From Capsulimonas sp. (lineage in GTDB: Bacteria > Armatimonadota > Armatimonadia > Armatimonadales > Capsulimonadaceae), in assembly GCA_025963815.1 (NCBI GenBank), contig JAOQAA010000416.1, forward strand, positions 1 to 7,764: a DNA stretch of 7,764 bases, in the 5' to 3' direction. Position 1 is the first letter of the stretch. Each line of letters begins with the position of its first letter. Positions 1-6,329 of this stretch are shown piece by piece. The position numbers and the translations under genes were made by a program. The notes beneath the pieces were generated by a model. It saw only the letters and a program-made list of their open reading frames with translations, was not told where the DNA came from and did not search any database.

Positions 1-1194
1 CTCAATCCAGGACTTTTCGACTTCCTTGGTCCACTCAATGTCCAGCACCTTGGCGAACCGCTCTTCGACCCCCGCCAGATAACGCTGTGCGGCGCTTTCG
101 GCGACCGGCTCGGGGGCGGGCAGCGGCGGCCGGGCGCCGTCGAGCGGGCCGGCGGCAACGCCTCGGAAGCCGAGGGCGGCAAGGCGATCGCGCAGGGCGG
201 GGTGGGTGTCGGTGGTGTCTGTCTTCGATTCCCAGGCCTGGCGCATCCAGCCGGCCGCTCCCGAAGCGAGCGCCGCTCGCTGCTCGCCGTCGCGGAACAT
301 CATGCTGTAGGGTCGGACCGATGGCTGCCGTTCATGGTCGGCGCGTTTGTAGATCGAGGGCCAGAACGCCTCGCCCAGAAACCGTCCCGAGACCGAGGTG
401 CGCACCAGCGCCTCCGCCATCACTTCTTTTCCGGCGAGCTTGGCGCCGCACCGGTCGGCCTCATATTCGTTGGCGCGTGCCAGAACGAAGGTGTAGGCGT
501 AGAAGTAGGGCGCGTACCAGAGGAAGAAGGGGAGGAAGAGCCAATTGCCGTCGAGGTTCTCCAGCAATTGGAACCACATTTTGCGCAGCCGGTAGATCCA
601 TCCTGCAAATCGGCTATGGTTGCCGGAAATATGTGCGAGTTCGTGGGCGATGACGGCGCGGAACTGATCCGGCGGCAGCGCTTGAAGCAGAGGAAGCCCG
701 AGGATCAGATAGTTCTCGTTTCGCCCGATCAGGCCAAAGCGCGGCGTCTGAACGACGGAGGCGTTAAACTCGTCCGTGAGCAGCACGCGGTCGAAGCGGG
801 GCGCCTTCAGCTCGGCGGAGATTTCCTCCAGCATGGCGTACAGTCGCGGAGCGATCTCACGGCGCAGTTCCGGTCCCTCGGGAGCGGGCGCTTCTACGCG
901 GAACGTGTGCACGATCCCAGCGATCACGGCCAAGGTGGCGAGCAGGACGGGGAGGATGAGCCGGGCGAAGTCCGCGGGGCCGGCGCTGGGGTGGCGCAGG
1001 TGCAGGACAGTCCAGTAAACGAAATAGATCAGGGCGCCGATCGCGGCCATCATAAAGGCCAGGATGACAAAGATGTAGGCGTAGCCTAGAGCGGCAAGAC
1101 AAGCGACGCCAAAAGAGTAGCCACGCGGGCTGTGCTTCGCGTAACCTTCCAGGCGTCGTATTAAAGAATCAAATTTTCGCTGCGAATCGATCAT
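1..1194 (-). CDS. M48-family membrane zinc metalloprotease (partial, C-terminus beyond window)
   Basis: The minus-strand frame is open from an ATG at 1194 to base 1 (398 codons) with no stop, so the C-terminus lies off the left edge. Residues about 28-64 and 77-97 are hydrophobic and likely form two membrane segments. The zinc motif HELAH is at residues 184-188 (H184, E185, H188). The third ligand is probably E243 in NEYEAD (242-247), the usual second M48 motif, with an aromatic hydrophobic stretch between the two (217-236). HPALRDRL at 331-338 is the downstream segment often seen in M48 proteins. Residues 350-365 are proline-rich and may be a linker. M48 enzymes (HtpX/Ste24 type) cut membrane or misfolded proteins; the substrate here is unknown. 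The Shine-Dalgarno is weak (GAGG 14 bases upstream). It is divergent from the ABC-like operon and shares its regulatory region, so a joint envelope-stress role is possible but inferred. Family call firm, function open. Confidence 0.9.
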   Translation of the reverse strand, partial: MIDSQRKFDSLIRRLEGYAKHSPRGYSFGVACLAALGYAYIFVILAFMMAAIGALIYFVYWTVLHLRHPSAGPADFARLILPVLLATLAVIAGIVHTFRVEAPAPEGPELRREIAPRLYAMLEEISAELKAPRFDRVLLTDEFNASVVQTPRFGLIGRNENYLILGLPLLQALPPDQFRAVIAHELAHISGNHSRFAGWIYRLRKMWFQLLENLDGNWLFLPFFLWYAPYFYAYTFVLARANEYEADRCGAKLAGKEVMAEALVRTSVSGRFLGEAFWPSIYKRADHERQPSVRPYSMMFRDGEQRAALASGAAGWMRQAWESKTDTTDTHPALRDRLAALGFRGVAAGPLDGARPPLPAPEPVAESAAQRYLAGVEERFAKVLDIEWTKEVEKSWIE

Positions 1195-1238
1195 CTTCGG
1201 GCGATGGGCCTCAAAACGTCTCCGGCTGCGTACACTTC

Positions 1239-1247
1239 ATTCTACCA
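1239..1247 (-). promoter_or_regulatory. Extended -10 candidate promoter for the M48 protease
   Basis: On the minus strand the sequence reads TGGTAGAAT, an extended -10 (TGn plus a hexamer matching TATAAT at five of six positions). Transcription would begin near 1232, giving a leader of about 38 bases before the ATG at 1194. No good -35 hexamer sits at the normal distance, which is tolerable for an extended -10. The position 17 bases further upstream falls at the edge of the palindrome at 1266-1285. Confidence 0.4.
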
Positions 1248-1265
1248 TAACATACCCAGGGGATG

Positions 1266-1285
1266 CTTGTATGCATTCATACAAG
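1266..1285. promoter_or_regulatory. Perfect 20-bp operator-like palindrome
   Basis: Arms CTTGTATG (1266-1273) and CATACAAG (1278-1285) are exact reverse complements separated by CATT. The symmetry, length and AT-rich promoter-region setting fit the binding site of a dimeric repressor or activator (TetR, MarR or GntR type sites look like this). It lies just upstream of the protease -10 candidate and about 130 bases upstream of the plus-strand -10 candidate. No regulator gene is in the window and the binding protein cannot be named. A short RNA hairpin is the alternative reading. Confidence 0.5.
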
Positions 1286-1289
1286 TAGA

Positions 1290-1301
1290 CAAAAGCTTTT
1301 G
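1290..1301. repeat. 12-bp perfect palindrome CAAAAGCTTTTG
   Basis: An exact self-complementary 12-mer lies five bases after the 20-bp palindrome. It may be part of a composite regulatory site or simply chance in AT-rich DNA. No other copy was noticed in the window. Confidence 0.35.
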
Positions 1302-1413
1302 AATTTGTTTGCCTCGCAAGTCTCCCAGGTGCAACTTTTCATGGAAATAGTGGTCATATTCTCCGTAAGCATATGATTTTCCGGCCGCTGAGAGACGGCT
1401 TCGCGGGAAACTA

Positions 1414-1422
1414 TGATACACT
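1414..1422 (+). promoter_or_regulatory. Extended -10 candidate promoter for the ABC-like operon
   Basis: TGATACACT is an extended -10 pattern (TGn followed by TACACT, four of six to consensus). The overlapping TATGAT at 1412-1417 is an alternative hexamer matching five of six. Either predicts transcription starting at about 1424-1429 and an 84-90 base leader before the ATG at 1513. I found no convincing -35. Confidence 0.35.
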
Positions 1423-1500
1423 ATTGTGTCGCGTCGCAGCACGTATTACGATGCGCGGCCGAGGTTTTGCGGGACGCCCGAGAGGCGGACCAGCGATTTG

Positions 1501-1505
1501 AGGAG
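1501..1505 (+). promoter_or_regulatory. Shine-Dalgarno AGGAG deciding the start at 1513
   Basis: AGGAG is placed seven bases before ATG 1513. It argues for this start over the in-frame GTG at 1426, which has no such signal and would add 29 residues ahead of the membrane anchor. Confidence 0.75.
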
Positions 1506-1512
1506 ATTGTGC

Positions 1513-3312
1513 ATGCAAATAAAACCGTTGGGGAAAGTGATTATCCTGATCGTTCTGATCGGATTGGGCATTGGCGTATGGCGCCTATGGAGCAAGATCG
1601 CGCCGAGCGCGGCGGTGAAAGATACCGTAATTCCTGGGAAAGTCACGCTCGGAGAGGCGCCGAATTCAGCGCCGACGCAGACCGCTAATTATGTGGCGCC
1701 CGGCACTGGCCTCGGTGTCGCGAACAAGCCTGAAGTTCGTTTTCTTGGCTACGCTTGGAACGCGCAGATGGGCATTCTGCTCGCCAACGGCGGCGCGCAG
1801 GCGACCCAGGGCAGCTTGATGGCCAAGCACGGCGTCAATTTAAAATGGTCGCGCCAGGATGACAATAGCAAGCTCCAAGAGGCGCTCGTGTCATTCGCGA
1901 CCGAACTGAGCCAGGGCAACCCGCAGCCGACCAAGGGCGCCCACTTCATTACCATTATGGGTGACGGCGGAGCGGCCTTCTTGCAGGGATTGAACCCCGT
2001 TCTGCGCCGTATCGGACCGGAGTACCAGGCGAAGATCGTGGACGCCGCCGGATATTCGCGCGGTGAAGACAAGTTTATGGGACCGGCCGAGTGGAAGGCA
2101 AATCCATCGGCTTCGCGCGGCGGCTTTGTCGCCGGCGTCATTCGCGACGGTGACTGGAACATCGCGCAGAAGTGGCTGGGCGACAACGGACTTCGCACCA
2201 ACCCGGATGAGAAGACCTACGATCCGGACGCGCTGAACTGGGTGAACGCTTCGGACTACATCGACGCCACCCAGAAGTATATCGCGGGCTACTCGGAGAC
2301 GCGGCCCGTCGTGCGCAACGGCAAGCGGACCGGCGAGACCAAAACGATTACTGTCGATGGAGTCGTTACTTGGACGCCGGGCGATGTCGCCGTCGCCGAA
2401 AAGAAGGGGGGATTGGTCTCGATTATCTCGACGAAAGAGTACAGCTCTCAGATGCCGTGCGTCGTGATCGGAATCGACAAATGGATGCGGTCCAACCGCT
2501 CCACGGTCGATGGCATGATCGCGGCGATCGCCGAAGGCGGCGACGCCATTAAGGCAAGCCCGGCCGCCTTGCAGCGCGGGTCGGAGATCAGCGCCGAGCT
2601 TTATCATGAGGCGGACGCCGGACCGGAATTCTGGTCCAAGTACTTCCGGGGCGTCACGGAAACGGACAAGACGGGCGAGAGCGTCGAACTTGGCGGCTCC
2701 TCGGTCAATAACCTGGCCGACAGCCTGCTGGCCTTCGGCCTGGTGCCGGGATCGTCCAATCTGGTCGCCGCGACATATACCGACTTCGGCAATCTGGTGA
2801 AGTCACAGTATCCCGAGTTGGTTCCGACGTTCCCATCGGCGGACTCGATCATCGACACGTCCTATCTGAGCGATGTCGCCAAACAAGTCGCGCCGACCAA
2901 GGCCGTGATTGCGGCGGTGAAGCCAACCTACAATAAAAAGAAGGCGATCACAGCGGTTATCGGCAAGCGCAACTGGAACATCCAGTTCAATGCGGGTAAG
3001 GCGACGTTCACGCCGCAGGCGAAGCAGGAGCTTCAGAAACTGCTGCGCAGCCTGCTGATCGCGAGCGGTACGGTGGTTGAGGTGCACGGTCACACGGATA
3101 ACCAGGGCAACCCGGCTACCAGCAAGCCGCTGTCCGAAGCCCGCGCTTTCGCCGTGAAGCAGTGGCTGGAATCGCAGTCTCCGGTCAACTTCCCGGAAGG
3201 CCGCGTCCGTGTCTTCGCCCACGGCGACTCGAACCCGATCGCGCCGAATACGACCCCGGAGGGCCGGGCGAGAAACCGGCGTGTCGAGATCGTCATCGGA
3301 ACGAACCGATAA
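1513..3312 (+). CDS. Membrane-anchored solute-binding-like protein with C-terminal OmpA domain
   Basis: 599 residues from ATG 1513. Residues about 7-23 form one hydrophobic helix after a short basic N-terminus, with no lipobox or clear signal peptidase site, so it reads as an inner-membrane anchor with the rest in the periplasm. A linker (30-70) is followed by a large region (about 74-450) that resembles periplasmic binding proteins of NitT/TauT-type transporters: FLGYAWNAQMGILLANGG at 77-94, a TWTPGDVAVAEKKGG segment at 286-300, and a crossover-like LVSIISTKEYSSQMPCVVIG at 301-320. Residues about 487-596 are an OmpA-family peptidoglycan-binding domain, with GHTD at 526-529, LSEAR at 540-544, and ARNRRVEIVI at 586-595. 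D529 and R544 match the OmpA residues known to hold diaminopimelate. First gene of the operon with permease and ATPase; a hairpin follows its stop. OmpA call is firm, binding-domain call is moderate, and substrate is unknown. Confidence 0.82.
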   Translation: MQIKPLGKVIILIVLIGLGIGVWRLWSKIAPSAAVKDTVIPGKVTLGEAPNSAPTQTANYVAPGTGLGVANKPEVRFLGYAWNAQMGILLANGGAQATQGSLMAKHGVNLKWSRQDDNSKLQEALVSFATELSQGNPQPTKGAHFITIMGDGGAAFLQGLNPVLRRIGPEYQAKIVDAAGYSRGEDKFMGPAEWKANPSASRGGFVAGVIRDGDWNIAQKWLGDNGLRTNPDEKTYDPDALNWVNASDYIDATQKYIAGYSETRPVVRNGKRTGETKTITVDGVVTWTPGDVAVAEKKGGLVSIISTKEYSSQMPCVVIGIDKWMRSNRSTVDGMIAAIAEGGDAIKASPAALQRGSEISAELYHEADAGPEFWSKYFRGVTETDKTGESVELGGSSVNNLADSLLAFGLVPGSSNLVAATYTDFGNLVKSQYPELVPTFPSADSIIDTSYLSDVAKQVAPTKAVIAAVKPTYNKKKAITAVIGKRNWNIQFNAGKATFTPQAKQELQKLLRSLLIASGTVVEVHGHTDNQGNPATSKPLSEARAFAVKQWLESQSPVNFPEGRVRVFAHGDSNPIAPNTTPEGRARNRRVEIVIGTNR

Positions 3313-3326
3313 CGAGGTTCGTAACA

Positions 3327-3359
3327 ACGGCGCTGGGGCAACCCGGCGCCGTAGTTTTT
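3327..3359 (+). terminator. Intra-operon Rho-independent terminator-like hairpin
   Basis: An 11-bp stem (3327-3337 with 3342-3352, one G-U wobble) closes on a GCAA tetraloop and is followed by AG and five Ts (3355-3359). It starts 15 bases after the stop of the solute-binding-like gene and lies before the permease start. That position fits a partial terminator, or a 3' stabilising hairpin, that yields more binding protein than permease and ATPase, as in many ABC operons. It may instead end transcription fully, but no clear promoter for the permease was seen. Confidence 0.75.
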
Positions 3360-3378
3360 AGTGATAGGTTCTTTAACA

Positions 3379-4281
3379 ATGAACGAAACAGATCCAAATC
3401 AGAAACCGACCGCGCCGGAGCCGATCCTCGCCGGCGCTCCCGGGGAAGGCAAGATCACCCACGGCGATCTCGGTCCCCGCCAGCGCTCCCGCCGCTGGGA
3501 CGCCTTCGCGGCCTTTATGCCCAATCGTCTCGTGTCCAACGCCACGATGCGGCTGATCGTAATCGTCGAATTTGCCCTCGCCTTGATCTTCTGGAGCGCC
3601 TCGCCATTTAAGGTGCTGCCAAGACCCATGGAGACCCTGCACGCCCTCCAAACTCTGTGGATGGGGCAAGGGCTGGGACAGGAGCTTGGGACGAGCTTTA
3701 AGCTGAACGTGGAAGCGCTGCTCTGGTCGAGCGCCATCTCCCTGCTGCTGGCGTACAGCACGGTGCTTCCCGTATTCCGGCCCCTGGTCACCGCGCTTTC
3801 CAAAGGACGCTTTCTCAGCATCGTTGGCTTCACGTTTGTCTTCACGCTGATCTTCGGCGGCGGACATCCGCTCAAGCTTTCCCTGCTGATATTCAGCATC
3901 TCCGTGTTCTATATCACGTCCATGGCGGCCGTGATCGCCGCCATTCCCAAAGGGGATTTTGACCATGCCCGCACCCTGCGCATGAGCGAGTGGCGAGTCG
4001 TCTGGGAAGTCGTCATTTTGGGAACGGCCGACAAGGCGTTTGAAGTGCTGCGCCAGAATGCGGCGATGGGCTGGATGATGCTCACGATGGTGGAGGGGAT
4101 TGTTCGCAGTGAAGGCGGCGTCGGCGCGATGCTGCTCGGCGAAAGCAAGCACTTCCTCCTTCCCGAAGTGTTCGCCATCCAAATCGTCATTCTGCTGATG
4201 GGATTAGTGCAGGACTACGCGATCGGCTTCGTGCGCCGCCTCGTCTGTCCCTACGCCGATCTGACCCTGGAGAGAAAATAA
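3379..4281 (+). CDS. ABC transporter permease, SsuC/TauC (NitT/TauT) type
   Basis: 300 residues from ATG 3379, the more plausible start. The in-frame GTG at 3361 would lie within a few bases of the terminator T-run. Upstream signal is only a weak GATAGG. The N-terminus (1-50) is polar and proline-rich. Likely membrane segments are at about 57-74, 112-133, 146-161, 166-189, 228-240 and 262-285. The cytoplasmic EAA-type coupling loop (about 194-224) reads FDHARTLRMSEWRVVWEVVILG at its core. It keeps ARTL and the W/V pattern, but the usual Gly is Arg201 and the usual I-LP end is ILG. The stretch 241-280, with EGGVGAMLLGESKHF, matches the C-terminal part of this permease family. Its stop is one base from the ATPase start, so the two are co-translated and should assemble. 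Substrate unknown; a non-transport role is possible given its odd partner. Confidence 0.87.
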   Translation: MNETDPNQKPTAPEPILAGAPGEGKITHGDLGPRQRSRRWDAFAAFMPNRLVSNATMRLIVIVEFALALIFWSASPFKVLPRPMETLHALQTLWMGQGLGQELGTSFKLNVEALLWSSAISLLLAYSTVLPVFRPLVTALSKGRFLSIVGFTFVFTLIFGGGHPLKLSLLIFSISVFYITSMAAVIAAIPKGDFDHARTLRMSEWRVVWEVVILGTADKAFEVLRQNAAMGWMMLTMVEGIVRSEGGVGAMLLGESKHFLLPEVFAIQIVILLMGLVQDYAIGFVRRLVCPYADLTLERK

Positions 4282-4282
4282 G

Positions 4283-5110
4283 ATGAGCCCACACGCTTAC
4301 GAATATCGCGGTACGCTTTTAAAACTGGACGATGTCTCGCTGACCCTGGGCGGCAACAAGATCCTGCGCAATGTCAATTTGGAAATCAAGGACCTGCACC
4401 GCCCTGGCATGACGCAGGGACAGGTCGTCGCTCTCCTGGGGCCGTCGGGTGTCGGCAAGACGTGTTTGTTTCGCATCCTCGCCGGCCTGGACAAGCCCGA
4501 CTCTGGACAGGTGCTGGTGGAGGAGGAGCAGGTTCCCGTGCAGCGCGGCATGGTGGGCGTCATCGCGCAGAACTATCCCCTGTTCGCGCATCGCACCGTG
4601 CGCGGGAATCTGGTTGTCGCTGGCAAACAGGCCCGGCTGCCCGGCGCGGAGATCGCCAAGCGGGCCACGGAGATCTTAGCCCGGTTCGGCCTGGAGGATC
4701 ATGGCAATAAGTATCCCGCACAGCTTTCCGGCGGCCAGCGCCAGCGTGTGGCGATCGCTCAGCAGTTCATGTGCTCGGAGCATTTTCTGCTGATGGACGA
4801 ACCGTTCTCGGGGCTGGACATGGTGGCCGTGGACCGTGTCATCGGCTTTATCCGTGAGATGGCGGCGTCGGATGAACTGAAGACGTTCATCCTCGTGACC
4901 CACGATGTGGACGCGGCCCTGCGTGTGGCGGACACGATCTGGCTGCTCGGCCGCGACCGTGACGATCAGGGCAAAATCGTGCCCGGCGCCTATGTCCAGG
5001 CCACTTATAATCTGGCCGACTGCGGGCTTGCCTGGCGCGATGAGCCGGAGAATATGCCCGAATTCGCCGAGCTGCGCAGAGAAGTCTGCGCGGCGTTCCG
5101 GAAACTCTAA
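4283..5110 (+). CDS. ABC transporter ATP-binding protein
   Basis: 275 residues, and all nucleotide-binding motifs are present: Walker A GPSGVGKT (53-60), Q-loop Gln96 in AQNYPLF, signature LSGGQ (148-152), Walker B LLMDEP (169-174), D-loop SGLD (176-179) and switch His207. The order and spacing fit an importer-type ATPase of the nitrate/sulfonate/taurine group. Hydrolysis would power the permease encoded just upstream. GGAG at 4269-4272 sits ten bases before the ATG and only one base separates it from the permease stop. About 35 residues after residue 240 extend past the core, with no recognised regulatory domain. An insertion-like stretch (HRPGMTQGQ, 39-47) lies before the Walker A strand. 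Catalytic competence is likely; substrate is not readable from the sequence. Confidence 0.93.
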   Translation: MSPHAYEYRGTLLKLDDVSLTLGGNKILRNVNLEIKDLHRPGMTQGQVVALLGPSGVGKTCLFRILAGLDKPDSGQVLVEEEQVPVQRGMVGVIAQNYPLFAHRTVRGNLVVAGKQARLPGAEIAKRATEILARFGLEDHGNKYPAQLSGGQRQRVAIAQQFMCSEHFLLMDEPFSGLDMVAVDRVIGFIREMAASDELKTFILVTHDVDAALRVADTIWLLGRDRDDQGKIVPGAYVQATYNLADCGLAWRDEPENMPEFAELRREVCAAFRKL

Positions 5111-5123
5111 CTTCAAAATCAAG

Positions 5124-5182
5124 GCGTCCTCGCGCGGTTCTCGGCGATTGTGTCGCAATTTCCGTGGCTTGCGTGAGGATGC
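5124..5182 (+). repeat. Imperfect hairpin between the ATPase gene and the next promoter
   Basis: 5124-5135 can pair with 5171-5182 over 12 uninterrupted base pairs (two G-U). Inside, CGG 5142-5144 pairs with CCG 5162-5164 and ATTG 5147-5150 with CAAT 5156-5159. The wobbles fit plus-strand RNA. It starts 14 bases after the ATPase stop and ends 16 bases before TATAAT. There is no T-run, so it is not a classical terminator; 3'-end protection of the ABC mRNA is possible. It could be chance in GC-rich DNA. Confidence 0.4.
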
Positions 5183-5198
5183 GGGGCATAAGCTCCGG

Positions 5199-5204
5199 TA
5201 TAAT
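5199..5204 (+). promoter_or_regulatory. TATAAT -10, leaderless-type promoter for the 301-aa gene
   Basis: A consensus TATAAT, preceded by GG, ends six bases before ATG 5211, which places the likely first transcribed base on the start codon itself. There is no Shine-Dalgarno before this ATG, which fits leaderless translation. No good -35 was found at 16-18 bases. Confidence 0.6.
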
Positions 5205-5210
5205 AGTGTT

Positions 5211-6116
5211 ATGGCTCAGGTCAATCGTTTTGCACAGGCGCTGAAGGAAGACGTAAATCTCGTCGGCCTCGCCGGCGCGGTAGCTATTTCTTTCGCCGCG
5301 ACATCTCCGCTGCCGATATTGATCGGCCTAGCCGTGGAAGCGGCGTATCTGTTGTTCGTTCCCGACACAAAGTGGTACGGCGGGCGGCTCTCACAGCGCG
5401 AGGAAATGGCGCGCCGCAAGCGCAGCCAGCAGTTCCGCGCCGAGACGCTGCCGCAGTTGCAGGAAGAGACCCAGGCGCGCTTCGCGCACCTGGAGATGGT
5501 CCAGGGACAGATCTACGCGCAGGCGCAGACGGATCAAAAGTGGTTTGGCGAGATGCTGCGCAAGCTCGACTTTCTGCTGGAAAAGTTTCTTATCTTCGCT
5601 CTCAAAGAACTGCACTTCCGAAACTATCTCATCTCCATCTGGGAAGAGTGTCAAGAAGACCGCTCGCAGCCTTCGGGAAATGCGCAGCGCCAGCGTCCGT
5701 CCAGTGGCCCGAAAACACACAATTTCACCGCCGCGCGCTTTTCCGGCCCTCCGACCGCATGGGTCCCCCAAGTCGTCAAGGACGTTCAGGCGTCCTATAA
5801 CGGCGACATGGAGAACCTCACTCGCCTGCGCGACGAGGAGACCGACTCGAACACCAAGGCTGTTCTGGAGAAGCGCATCGACGTGCTGAAACAGCGCCAT
5901 GAGTTCGTCGGCAAGATCGGCCGTATTCTCACCAATTTGAACTACCAGATGGAATTGCTGGAAGACACGTTCGGCCTGATCAACGACCAGATCCGCGCAC
6001 GCTCGCCTGAGCAGGTGCTGTCGGACATCGAAGGTGTCGTGTATCAGACCGAATCGATGACGCAGCTGCTGGATGAACTGGCGCCGTTTGAGCAGATGAC
6101 GGCTGGGGTGGGGTAA
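5211..6116 (+). CDS. Membrane coiled-coil protein of unknown function
   Basis: I do not recognise this 301-residue protein by name. Residues about 16-50 are hydrophobic and could form a tight pair of helices (VGLAGAVAISF, then LPILIGLAVEAAYLLFV). Charged helical segments follow: 59-108, rich in R, E and Q, and 109-147, where WFGEMLRKLDFLLEKFLIFA is strongly amphipathic. A polar Ser/Pro/Gln linker (150-172) separates a second helical domain (185-292). That domain has heptad-like runs around 199-252 and an acidic C-terminal end. Most of the protein therefore probably lies on one face of the membrane. Start chosen at ATG 5211, with TATAAT six bases before it. It lies 100 bases after the ATPase, so it can be made on its own, yet is likely linked functionally to the ABC genes and the 243-aa gene by position. 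Scaffold or membrane-stress protein is a guess. Confidence 0.83.
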   Translation: MAQVNRFAQALKEDVNLVGLAGAVAISFAATSPLPILIGLAVEAAYLLFVPDTKWYGGRLSQREEMARRKRSQQFRAETLPQLQEETQARFAHLEMVQGQIYAQAQTDQKWFGEMLRKLDFLLEKFLIFALKELHFRNYLISIWEECQEDRSQPSGNAQRQRPSSGPKTHNFTAARFSGPPTAWVPQVVKDVQASYNGDMENLTRLRDEETDSNTKAVLEKRIDVLKQRHEFVGKIGRILTNLNYQMELLEDTFGLINDQIRARSPEQVLSDIEGVVYQTESMTQLLDELAPFEQMTAGVG

Positions 6117-6132
6117 GCCCGTCCCCATTTCT

Positions 6133-6270
6133 ACCCACCCCGGCGCTTCGCGCCACCCTTCCCGCAACGGGAAGGGCATTCAGGCCGGTATCGCAGGCGA
6201 CTTCCGTAAGAGTAGTTCTTAACTAACCCTTCCCGTCGCGGGAGGGGTGGCGCGAAGCGCCGGGGTGGGT
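6133..6270. repeat. 44-bp inverted repeat, dispersed palindromic element candidate
   Basis: Arms 6133-6176 and 6227-6270 are reverse complements at 42 of 44 positions, around a 50-base centre. Each arm contains a GGCGC-TTC-GCGCC type mini-hairpin and a second hairpin; in the left arm CCCTTCCCG pairs with CGGGAAGGG around CAA (6156-6176) without mismatch. The right arm equivalent (6227-6247) has one G-U. Self-complementary GC-rich arms in an intergenic gap are typical of REP/BIME-like or small non-autonomous palindromic elements. I saw no target-site duplication and no transposase. No other copy is in the window, so dispersal is inferred. Confidence 0.8.
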
Positions 6271-6329
6271 CATCGGCGGCAAGCGCCGGTGTAGGCATCT
6301 GAACAAGCAACGAGAGAGTATTAGCATCC

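Larger units (their letters stand above)
1195..1512. other. Divergent intergenic regulatory region
   Basis: This 318-base stretch between the divergent protease and solute-binding-like genes has no convincing gene. Its middle (about 1235-1420) is clearly more AT-rich than the flanks. It holds two palindromes (1266-1285, 1290-1301) and one extended -10 candidate facing each way (1239-1247 minus, 1414-1422 plus). About 85 bases from the plus-strand candidate start site to the ATG at 1513 would form a 5' leader. I saw only short stems in that leader and recognised no riboswitch class. Confidence 0.6.

Noticed and set aside
202..1089. Plus-strand open frame of 295 codons opposite the protease gene
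   Set aside because: The minus strand encodes a clear M48 protease with HELAH and NEYEAD motifs over the same bases; this frame is a GC-rich shadow with no recognisable domain.
1242..1442. Small minus-strand frame (66 codons) in the divergent region
   Set aside because: It overlaps both palindromes and the promoter candidates, lacks a Shine-Dalgarno and shows no coding character.
1426..1512. Earlier GTG start for the binding-like protein
   Set aside because: It would add 29 Arg/Cys-rich residues before the membrane anchor and starts only a few bases after the -10 candidate; ATG 1513 has AGGAG at the right distance.
1891..2607. Long minus-strand frames opposite the ABC-like genes (also 3373-4182 and 5391-6179)
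   Set aside because: All are shadows of plus-strand genes with recognised domains or consistent helical design; the frames are rich in Arg and low complexity.
3361..3378. GTG 3361 as permease start
   Set aside because: It lies right after the terminator T-run and has no room for a ribosome site; ATG 3379 is more plausible though its own signal is weak.
6117..6329. The inverted repeat as a simple Rho-independent terminator
   Set aside because: There is no T-run after either arm and the 44-bp arms are far longer than a terminator; a repeat element fits better, though it may still hinder transcription.
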